From positions 1 through 64,000 of the forward strand of contig JACRMQ010000009.1 of NCBI GenBank assembly GCA_016214905.1: 64,000 nt of DNA, given 5' to 3'. The stretch comes from Ignavibacteriales bacterium. GTDB lineage: Bacteria; Bacteroidota; Ignavibacteria; UBA10030; SZUA-254. The position numbers and the translations under genes were made by a program. Of the stretch, positions 54,381 through 61,712 are shown piece by piece. The notes below the pieces were generated by a model. It searched no databases. It was not told the DNA's origin and saw only the letters and a list, made by a program, of their open reading frames with translations. Within the stretch, counting starts at the first letter, position 1. Every line of letters starts with the position of its first letter.

Positions 54381-57380
54381 ATGATGAGAAAATATTTTGT
54401 AATATGCATCGGAGTTGCTTCAACATTCTTTAGCGTGTTCGCGCAGGTTCCGACCGTTGAGCAATCGCTTTTTCCATCGAGTAAGCGGTCTCCAGATCAA
54501 TGGATGGATATCCATGGTTATCACGCGGCACGTCAACAGGCAGAAGAATTATTGAATTCCGCAACATCATCCGAAGATAAGAAGAATGTACTTTTTATTC
54601 TGAGCCAATCGGCTTTCGAGGATCAGGAATATGAGATCGCATATCAATGGTCGAAAAAATTCATGGATGATTATCCGAACGATGTGTACTTCGGCTCTGC
54701 CTTATTCGTGAACGGAGTAAGTGCTTTCCAGATTTCTCGGACTGAAGAATCAAATTCCATGCTGACACGATTTCTTGAAAAAGTACCGGATCACCCTAAA
54801 CGCGGTGCCGCATTTTTCTGGAGAGCGATGTGCAAATTGGAAATTGGAAACGAAGAGGGTGCTCAATCCGATGTTAAGCAATGCTACGCAGATTCTGCCG
54901 CTTACTTGTACCACGATCTGGCACTTTACGGCTGGGCTCTGTCCTTGGAGCGTTCCGGTAAGTATACCGAAGCAATTAAATTGCTCGAACAGATACTGCG
55001 CGATTATTCATCAAGTCAATATATTAATAATGTTAAGATTCGTCTCGCTTCAATATTTTTGAGAATTGGTGAGCCGGAAAAAGGAGTTGTAGTTCTCGAA
55101 AATGTTGAACCATCACCTCCGCAAAGACAAGAATATTCGTTAATCCGCGCCGAATCTAACGTTCAATCCAACAGATACGAAGCTGCACAAATCGATTTCT
55201 CACAATTTATTGATCGCTACCCAAAAAGTAAATACACCCGTAACGCGCGATATGGGTTAGCGTGGGCGTATTTAAGACAAGGAAATTATTCTGCAGCCAG
55301 AAAAGAACTCGATTCTCTTGGAACCGGAAACGATTCACTCGCATTTATTTCTTTGTATCAAAGCGCGGTTCTCGCTTTACTTCAAGATAAGCAGCCTGAT
55401 GCTTTAGTCAGATTCGAATCATTGACGGAGAAATCACCGTACGATCGGATATCGGAGAATGCGTATTTTCATATCGGTATGACTCATTATAGATCCAAGC
55501 GATATAAGGAAGCCCGCAGGGCATTTCAACTTGCCGCGAGATTATTCCCCGAAAGTATTAACCGTGCACGTTCGTATAGAATGCTTGGTGAAACGAATAT
55601 GGCGTTAGGAGATTTTTCCAATGCACAATATGCTTTTTCACGCGTCCGCCAATTAAACGGCGAGACGCAGTACCTGCAACCGTCAATGTTTCAAGAGGCG
55701 GTTTGCCTTTACCATTTGGGACGTTTCAAAAGCAGTAGTGATCTGCTGGAGGAATTTCTAAAGAGATATCCGGATGAAAAGAAATCTCCACAGGCGTTAG
55801 TATGGCGCGGTGAAGCGTTATATCAGGATGGAAAATTTTCCGAGGCAGAGTTGTCGTATTCAAAAGCGCTTCAGAATCATACCGACAATCCGCAGAGAGT
55901 TGACGCGTCTTACGGATTAGCATGGTCGCTTTTTGAGCAAAAGAAATTTTCCAGAGCTGCTGCCGCTTTTAGCAGATTCATAGATGAAAATAAAAATGAC
56001 GATAGAGTTCTTGAAGCTACACTCAGGCAAGCCGATTGTTTTTATTTTTTAGGTGAATATGAAAAATCGAATTCACTTTATGGCTCGGTAGCGGAAGTAA
56101 AAAAGAACAGCAGATATGCTGAGTACGCGGAATTTCAAATCGCCATGGCTTACATCCAACGCGGTGAATCGGAACGAGGGATAGAACAACTCCGTCTTTT
56201 CATCACCAAATTCCCAGAATCGTTATATAACGAAGTTGTGCAATTCAATATCGGCTGGACTTATTTTTCAAAAAATCAATTTACCGACGCAATCGCTGAG
56301 TTCAGAAAGTTATTCCATCTATTTCCGCAAACTCAATTGATGCCGCGGGTCTTGTTCAATATGGGAGATGCCTTTTACAACTTAAAGCAATATGATAGCG
56401 CCCGCGTTTATTACGGAAGGGTAACAAAAGAATTCCCATCGAGTCCGCTTATGAGCGATGCACTGCAAGGACTTCAATTCACTTACGAGGCTGAGGGTAG
56501 ACCAAAAGCTGCATTGGCGGAAATCGATACGTTGATGCTTGCATCCAATGGAGGCATTTCACAGGAGGAACTTGTTCTTAAGAAGGGTGATATATTATTC
56601 AGTCAGGGAGATTTTGGCGGCGCTGTTCTTCAATATCAAAAACTTTTTGGAATGAAACCTAATCGAGATATGATGGCAAAAGCATATTATCAAACCGCAC
56701 GCGCGTACGAGATGGAAAATAACGCACCCGAAGCGGCACGGTATTATCAACGCGTACTTCTCGAATACGGCGATATGGATTTTTCTCCGAATGTTGCTCT
56801 GGCTCTCGGTATAAATTTACTTAAATCTAAGGAATATAAAAATGCGGCTGCATCATTAAGCAGATTCGGCGATCAATATCCCCACTCTCCGTTGTTATCC
56901 GAAGCCGATTACAATTACGCCCTGGCGCTTTTGCACCAGCAGAAAAAAGAAGAAGTGATCAACGCTTTTCAAAAAGTGATCGATCAACAGCCGGATGATA
57001 TATTCGCCGATCGAAGCAGATTACAAATAGCCCGTGTGTATTTCAATTCGAAACAACATAGAAAATCGCTCGATACTCTCGAACAAATAATCAAACGCAG
57101 AAATGACGATGTTGCCGCAGAAGCGCTGTTGATGGTGGGCGACAATTATCTTTCATTAAGCAAACCTGCCGATGCTCTCCAGGCATTTAAAGATGTTTAT
57201 GATCAATATTCGGAATATCCGCTTTTAGTTGAACGCGCGCATTTCGGCGCCGGAGCTTGTTACGAGAAATTAAGAAATAAAAAATCCGCTCGTTCAGAAT
57301 ACGAACTGGTTGTCAAATCCGGTTTAGATACTGCAATCAAAAAAGATGCTGAAGGAAGAATCAGGAGGTTGCGAAAATGA
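54381..57380 (+). CDS. Large exported tetratricopeptide-repeat protein
   Basis: A protein of about 999 residues. ATG at 54381 opens a signal peptide (YFVICIGVASTFFSVFAQ); a TTG at 54363 would overlap the preceding gene. The rest is a long run of TPR-type helical pairs, over twenty by eye, with hallmark spacing such as AFFWRAMCKLEIGNEEGAQSD, YGLAWAYLRQGNYSAARKEL and ALVWRGEALYQDGKFSEAEL, and the YPxS(K/P)-type turn between units. Such proteins are periplasmic scaffolds, as in BamD/CpoB-like TPRs, and many resemble Tol-Pal system proteins. It overlaps the barrel gene by four bases (57377-57380). No catalytic motif. Partner unknown; position suggests it organises the TonB/OmpA/barrel neighbours. 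Confidence 0.8.
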   Translation: MMRKYFVICIGVASTFFSVFAQVPTVEQSLFPSSKRSPDQWMDIHGYHAARQQAEELLNSATSSEDKKNVLFILSQSAFEDQEYEIAYQWSKKFMDDYPNDVYFGSALFVNGVSAFQISRTEESNSMLTRFLEKVPDHPKRGAAFFWRAMCKLEIGNEEGAQSDVKQCYADSAAYLYHDLALYGWALSLERSGKYTEAIKLLEQILRDYSSSQYINNVKIRLASIFLRIGEPEKGVVVLENVEPSPPQRQEYSLIRAESNVQSNRYEAAQIDFSQFIDRYPKSKYTRNARYGLAWAYLRQGNYSAARKELDSLGTGNDSLAFISLYQSAVLALLQDKQPDALVRFESLTEKSPYDRISENAYFHIGMTHYRSKRYKEARRAFQLAARLFPESINRARSYRMLGETNMALGDFSNAQYAFSRVRQLNGETQYLQPSMFQEAVCLYHLGRFKSSSDLLEEFLKRYPDEKKSPQALVWRGEALYQDGKFSEAELSYSKALQNHTDNPQRVDASYGLAWSLFEQKKFSRAAAAFSRFIDENKNDDRVLEATLRQADCFYFLGEYEKSNSLYGSVAEVKKNSRYAEYAEFQIAMAYIQRGESERGIEQLRLFITKFPESLYNEVVQFNIGWTYFSKNQFTDAIAEFRKLFHLFPQTQLMPRVLFNMGDAFYNLKQYDSARVYYGRVTKEFPSSPLMSDALQGLQFTYEAEGRPKAALAEIDTLMLASNGGISQEELVLKKGDILFSQGDFGGAVLQYQKLFGMKPNRDMMAKAYYQTARAYEMENNAPEAARYYQRVLLEYGDMDFSPNVALALGINLLKSKEYKNAAASLSRFGDQYPHSPLLSEADYNYALALLHQQKKEEVINAFQKVIDQQPDDIFADRSRLQIARVYFNSKQHRKSLDTLEQIIKRRNDDVAAEALLMVGDNYLSLSKPADALQAFKDVYDQYSEYPLLVERAHFGAGACYEKLRNKKSARSEYELVVKSGLDTAIKKDAEGRIRRLRK

Positions 57381-59047
57381 AAACAATCCGTTCTTCTAAT
57401 AATTTAAAATCGTATTTCCGATTTATCGACGCATTACTTATTCTTGTTCTTTTTTGTGGGTCACTAAGCGTGGCGCAAGATCAACCGGTCCGAAAAGACA
57501 CGGCAATGTTGCCCAGATTGGAAATTCCTGAAATAACGATTGTAGGAAAGAAAGCGATAACATTACCGTTCGCGCGTAAGGGCGAAATATATTCGACAGA
57601 AATATTCGAAGCATCACTACCCGATAGTTCGCTGATCGAAGAGCGGACAGGTCCCGCTTTTCCTTTGGGAACGCTTCCACGATATGAAGAATCGTTCGTA
57701 CCGTTTCATCTTTCTGCACAAGGTTCGTTCGGGAGTTTTGCGACCCTTCATGGCAGCATTTACGCTGATTATAAAAAACATAATTGGGGATTATACGGTA
57801 ACGGTGAATTGAAAACTTCGAACGGGCATGTAACCAATGCGGATGGAAAATCGATTGATCTGAATTTCAAAGCTTATGCACTCGTTGAAACCGATAACGC
57901 ATTTCTAGGTTCATTCCGAACGCTTGGTGGCTTAAAATTCTACCACGATTCATACGGTTTGTACGGTATTAAAAATTCATCCGTTGATAGGTCGAGAACC
58001 GCCGTTAATTTTTCCGCAGAATTACATTCGGTAGAACGCGAATCCGGATATCTCGATTTGAACCTGTCAACTGATATTTGGTCGATCAAAGACATATATC
58101 CGTTGAACAATTTTTCCAGCTCAACGGTCTCACCTAAATTTGAAGGAACGTATGGGATCAATTTTGGACAAGTGAATCTGAATACAGGATTGCATTACCA
58201 GAGTTCATCGCTTAATTTCAATTACCCGGTTCAAACACCATCCCTGCTGAGTGTATTGATCGGCGCTCAATGGAATTTAACTCCAATTTGGAAATTAGAG
58301 TTAGGCGGATCGTTTATCGAAGGAAGTAATTCTAACGGCGGCAGTCGGACATTCATTCGTCCTTTCGCATCATTGCAATGGCAAATTGACCGAGATAGAC
58401 AATTGAGCGTTTGGTTTAAACCGGAAATGAATATTGATTCATATAATGAATTGATGAATTCTAATCCATATCTTATGCGCCAAATTATAGTTAATCCCGA
58501 GGAAAGATCGGTAAATTTCGGAAGCCGGTTCTGGTACAACAGTGAATTATTTACGGTAGAAATTAAAGGCAATGCCTTGGTTTCTTCCGGCAAACCGGTT
58601 CAGGTGTCGAACCTCGGACTTGTTGATTTGGTATATGTGAATTCTGAACAATTCATTCTCAATCTGGATGGAATTGTTTATCCTACCGAACCAATTCAGA
58701 TTCATCTCTCCGGTGTGTTACAGCCATCGTACGAAAGGGGAAAAAGTACTCAACTTCCGATGATACCTTTAGCAAAGATGGGTGCAAGGGGAGAGATAAG
58801 TTTAAATTACCCTGTTACACTTTGGTCGGGCATTGAATTTTGGAGCAGGCAAAATGCAACACTCAATGGTTCAACCAAATTGAAAGAAAGATTGCTTCTA
58901 AATGCGGGCGTATCAACAACGATTATTCCCCGGATTTTAATTTCTTTAGAAATTTCGAATATCTTCAACAGAAAATATGAATGGTGGAGCGGCTACATCG
59001 CTCCCGGTATATCTTTCCTTATCGACGCAAAATTTAACATCCGATGA
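57377..59047 (+). CDS. TonB-receptor-like outer-membrane barrel lacking a plug domain
   Basis: A 556-residue exported protein (signal peptide FIDALLILVLFCGSLSVAQD). After the cleavage site comes LEIPEITIVGKKAITLPFARKGE, which resembles a TonB-box/early-receptor sequence, but no plug fold (no PGV or RG motif) follows. The rest is a barrel of amphipathic strands, ending with ISNIFNRKYEWWSGYIAPG, a C-terminal block typical of TonB-dependent receptors. So it appears to be a receptor barrel without its gate, which could be an open channel or a structural barrel. It overlaps the TPR gene at its start and panC at its end by four bases each. No ligand can be inferred. Confidence 0.7.
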   Translation: MKTIRSSNNLKSYFRFIDALLILVLFCGSLSVAQDQPVRKDTAMLPRLEIPEITIVGKKAITLPFARKGEIYSTEIFEASLPDSSLIEERTGPAFPLGTLPRYEESFVPFHLSAQGSFGSFATLHGSIYADYKKHNWGLYGNGELKTSNGHVTNADGKSIDLNFKAYALVETDNAFLGSFRTLGGLKFYHDSYGLYGIKNSSVDRSRTAVNFSAELHSVERESGYLDLNLSTDIWSIKDIYPLNNFSSSTVSPKFEGTYGINFGQVNLNTGLHYQSSSLNFNYPVQTPSLLSVLIGAQWNLTPIWKLELGGSFIEGSNSNGGSRTFIRPFASLQWQIDRDRQLSVWFKPEMNIDSYNELMNSNPYLMRQIIVNPEERSVNFGSRFWYNSELFTVEIKGNALVSSGKPVQVSNLGLVDLVYVNSEQFILNLDGIVYPTEPIQIHLSGVLQPSYERGKSTQLPMIPLAKMGARGEISLNYPVTLWSGIEFWSRQNATLNGSTKLKERLLLNAGVSTTIIPRILISLEISNIFNRKYEWWSGYIAPGISFLIDAKFNIR

Positions 59048-59895
59048 AAATTATTGAAACAATCGGCGCAATGCAATCTGAGGCAGATGAAATCAGATTG
59101 AACCACAAGATCATCGGAGTTGTTCCAACTATGGGATATCTTCATGACGGCCATTTAAGTTTGATAAAAGTAGCGAAGCAAAATGCCGACATCATCATCG
59201 TTACAGTTTTTGTCAATCCCACTCAATTTGCACCGCACGAAGATTTTCATTCATACCCTCGCGATATTATTCGTGATGCACGATTAGCCGAAAGTGCCGG
59301 AGCCGATATTCTTTTTGTTCCATCCACGAGCGAGATCTATCAGTCTGATTTTCTAACGAAAGTAAATGTTGAATACCTTAGTGCGAAGTTAGAAGGTAAA
59401 TCGAGACCGGGACATTTTCAGGGTGTGACCACGATTGTTGCGAAATTGTTTAATATAACGAAACCGCATATCGCGATATTCGGACAAAAAGATGGGCAGC
59501 AAGTTATAATGATCAAGCGAATGGTTCAGGATTTAAACTTTGGTGTTAAAATAATCATTGCTCCCACAATGCGGGAACCCGACGGACTTGCAATGAGTTC
59601 ACGAAACACTTATTTAAGGCCGAGCGAGCGATCTGAAAGCACGGTTCTTTTTGCCTCTTTGAAAGAAGCTGAAAATCTGATAAATAAAGGTATACGAAAT
59701 TGCTTGACCATCAAAGAGAATATGAGTAAATTGATATTGTCCAGGAAATCAGCGGATATCGATTATATTTCAATTGCCGATCCTTCAACTTTGGACGAAT
59801 ATGAAATACTTGAAGAAGGTCGGCAGGTGTTGATATCGCTCGCTGTTCGAATTGGAAAGACCAGACTTATTGACAATATTTTAATAAATATTTAA
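59044..59895 (+). CDS. panC: Pantothenate synthetase
   Basis: A 283-residue enzyme that joins pantoate and beta-alanine using ATP, a step to coenzyme A. Signature blocks are VVPTMGYLHDGHLSLI (HxGH-type nucleotide motif), VTVFVNPTQFAPHEDF, IAIFGQKDGQQ and AMSSRNTYLRPSER. Length is normal. It overlaps the barrel gene by four bases (59044-59047), which is an odd partner for a vitamin gene, and the uridylyltransferase gene follows 9 bases later. panB and panD are not in the window. Confidence 0.96.
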   Translation: MKIIETIGAMQSEADEIRLNHKIIGVVPTMGYLHDGHLSLIKVAKQNADIIIVTVFVNPTQFAPHEDFHSYPRDIIRDARLAESAGADILFVPSTSEIYQSDFLTKVNVEYLSAKLEGKSRPGHFQGVTTIVAKLFNITKPHIAIFGQKDGQQVIMIKRMVQDLNFGVKIIIAPTMREPDGLAMSSRNTYLRPSERSESTVLFASLKEAENLINKGIRNCLTIKENMSKLILSRKSADIDYISIADPSTLDEYEILEEGRQVLISLAVRIGKTRLIDNILINI

Positions 59896-59904
59896 ATTTA
59901 TTGT

Positions 59905-60681
59905 ATGCCCGAAATTCAGAAACAAAGACCATTAGCTGTTGTTATTCTTGCCGCGGGAAAAGGAACAAGAATGAACAATACTGAAAAAGCAAAGGTGATG
60001 TACGAGATTGAAGACAAACCGATGGTGGAATATGTCGTTGAACTCGCATCAACTCTCGGCGCGGCTAGAATTCTGATTATTGTCGGCTGGCAAAAACAGA
60101 TGGTTATCGATCACTTCGCGAAATTAAGTTATAAGGTTGAATTTGTTGAACAGGTAGAACAACTCGGGACCGGACATGCCATTCAGCAAACAATTGACCC
60201 TCTCAAAGATTTCGAAGGTGATATTTTAGTCTTATCCGGAGATGCTCCTTTGCTCACGGAAAAAACAACTAAAGCATTGATCGGTTATCACTATTCAAGC
60301 GATGCCGTTGCTACAATCCTAACTGCCGATTTGACCGATCCAACCGGTTACGGTAGGATTGTTCACAACACAGATGGCAGTGTGAAGAAGATCGTCGAGC
60401 ATAAAGACGCCACACCGAAAGAAAGAGCCATTCAGGAAATCAATTCCGGTATTTATATTTTTGATAAGACGAAACTGTTCGAATCTCTTCCGAACCTCAA
60501 ACCGAATAATGTTCAAAAAGAATATTACCTCACCGATGTGTTCGAGATGTTTTGGAAGAACGAATGGTTGGTGTCTGCCGTGAAAGCGCTTGATCCTGTT
60601 GAAGTCGGCGGTATCAACGACGCGAAGCAATTAGAGGAAGCGCGTAAAATTCTTCAATCGCGGATGTCGGCTGAAAAATAA
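59905..60681 (+). CDS. GlmU-like uridylyltransferase domain (no acetyltransferase)
   Basis: A 258-residue nucleotidyltransferase. It has the N-terminal sugar-nucleotide transferase motif VVILAAGKGTRM, a GTGHAIQQT substrate loop, LVLSGDAPLL with the metal aspartate and GYGRIVHNTDGSVKKIVEHKDAT, all matching the uridylyltransferase half of GlmU. The C-terminal left-handed beta-helix with acetyltransferase activity is missing, so it corresponds to a single-domain UDP-N-acetylglucosamine pyrophosphorylase type enzyme. It would supply UDP-GlcNAc for peptidoglycan and lipopolysaccharide if glucosamine-1-phosphate is acetylated elsewhere. Other sugar-1-phosphate substrates are possible. It ends an operon and is followed by a palindromic element. 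Confidence 0.82.
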   Translation: MPEIQKQRPLAVVILAAGKGTRMNNTEKAKVMYEIEDKPMVEYVVELASTLGAARILIIVGWQKQMVIDHFAKLSYKVEFVEQVEQLGTGHAIQQTIDPLKDFEGDILVLSGDAPLLTEKTTKALIGYHYSSDAVATILTADLTDPTGYGRIVHNTDGSVKKIVEHKDATPKERAIQEINSGIYIFDKTKLFESLPNLKPNNVQKEYYLTDVFEMFWKNEWLVSAVKALDPVEVGGINDAKQLEEARKILQSRMSAEK

Positions 60682-60696
60682 TATTATTAAGTATTG

Positions 60697-60825
60697 GAGA
60701 CATCTGAAAAAAAGCATAGCAGTCATGGTGAGCCTGTCGAACCATGACGTTTTGATTCAATTTCACGCTTCGACAAGCTCAGCGTTACAAAGTTTCTTTT
60801 TGTCAAAGAATTTTTCAGAAGCCTC
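60697..60825. repeat. MITE-like palindromic element between convergent genes
   Basis: A 129-base block with outer arms GAGACATCTGAAAAA (60697-60711) and TTTTTCAGAAGCCTC (60811-60825), matching at 13 of 15 positions as an inverted repeat. Inside are GTCATGGT/ACCATGAC (60722-60748), TGAGCCTGTCGAA/TTCGACAAGCTCA (60729-60741 with 60769-60781, one mismatch) and ACGCT/AGCGT (60765-60785). It contains no open frame. The T-rich right arm may also act as a terminator for the upstream operon and for the opposing gene. Confidence 0.65.
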
Positions 60826-60830
60826 TATTA

Positions 60831-61493
60831 TTAAATCATTTCAAATTTATCAATACCGTTTTTACAAGCCGGACATTCGGTGATCTCTTCGGTCGTCTGC
60901 AAATATCCGCAGCAGGGGCAAACTTTGTATGTCAGCAAAGGCATTTCTTTTCCTTGCGTAAGAGCATAGCGTAATAGCTCTGCATGTTTTCGTTCGGCGT
61001 CTTGAACTGCGCGAAATTGTTTAACTGCTTCGACACATTTTTCGCAATCTGCCATTTTTATAAGCGTTGGATAAAGAGAATTCACGGCGAATTCTTCCAT
61101 GCTTAACGCCATCTTAAGTGTTTGCCTCCAAGTTCCCACAATAATATTTTCAGCTTTAGTGGCAGCCGGTTTAATATCATGCTTTTGCATGAGGATTAAA
61201 TTATTCTGTGAGTGAATTTCTTCCGAACGGAGGAGAGCACGGAACAACTTCGCAATCGAAGATAATTTATTCTTTTCTGCTTCCTGCAAAAAAGCTTTGT
61301 AAATTATAGTTCGTTGGATTGTTTTTCCGTAAACCGTTTGAAGCTGTTGAAGAGTTGCTTCTGGTTTGGATTCTTTTTTCAAAACCGCTTCTTCATTGCA
61401 GGAACAGTAAAGCACAATTATCAACGGAATAAAAAATAGTGTGGTAGTGACGAGATTGGATTGATTGGCGGATAAGATTCGAATGTGTTTCAT
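60831..61493 (-). CDS. Exported rubrerythrin-like protein with incomplete diiron site
   Basis: A 220-residue protein with an N-terminal hydrophobic export segment (TTTLFFIPLIIVLYCSC) that may be a lipoprotein signal (Cys32) or a membrane anchor. A ferritin-like four-helix region follows. Compared with classical rubrerythrin, E91/H94 (SEEIH), E133 and E167/H170 (DAERKH) are present, but the first ligand Glu is replaced (Lys57/Thr58) and the second Glu of the E-x-x-E pair is Ala136. The C-terminal rubredoxin-like domain is intact (C192, C195, C207, C210). Rubrerythrins reduce peroxide in the cytosol, so an extracytoplasmic copy with a degraded site suggests a changed role. The gene is convergent with the uridylyltransferase gene. 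Confidence 0.78.
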   Translation of the reverse strand: MKHIRILSANQSNLVTTTLFFIPLIIVLYCSCNEEAVLKKESKPEATLQQLQTVYGKTIQRTIIYKAFLQEAEKNKLSSIAKLFRALLRSEEIHSQNNLILMQKHDIKPAATKAENIIVGTWRQTLKMALSMEEFAVNSLYPTLIKMADCEKCVEAVKQFRAVQDAERKHAELLRYALTQGKEMPLLTYKVCPCCGYLQTTEEITECPACKNGIDKFEMI

Positions 61494-61653
61494 ACGATAC
61501 CTCTTTCTAAGAGAAGACGATGAATTAACCCGAATTTCGTTTATTTGTAAGGCAGAGCGATCGATTCAGTAACCATTAGTAACTTAACAACCATTTTTAC
61601 AAATGTCAACTCTAATTTCCATTATCTCTCAACTCCAAGTAATTTAAATAGTT

Positions 61654-61685
61654 ATAGCCGTGATCAATAATAGAATCACGGCTAT
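61654..61685 (-). terminator. Hairpin downstream of the TonB-dependent receptor gene
   Basis: Perfect 11-bp arms, ATAGCCGTGAT (61654-61664) and ATCACGGCTAT (61675-61685), with a 10-base loop, 27 bases beyond the receptor stop on the minus strand. Downstream on that strand is AACTATTTAAATT, only weakly T-rich. The TAGCCG core resembles the palindromic elements at 11391 and 16066. Confidence 0.6.
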
Positions 61686-61712
61686 TCTGAATATTTTGTA
61701 AAATTATACCAT

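Noticed and set aside
59905-60681. Full GlmU annotation
   Set aside because: The C-terminal acetyltransferase beta-helix is absent, so the bifunctional name would mislead.
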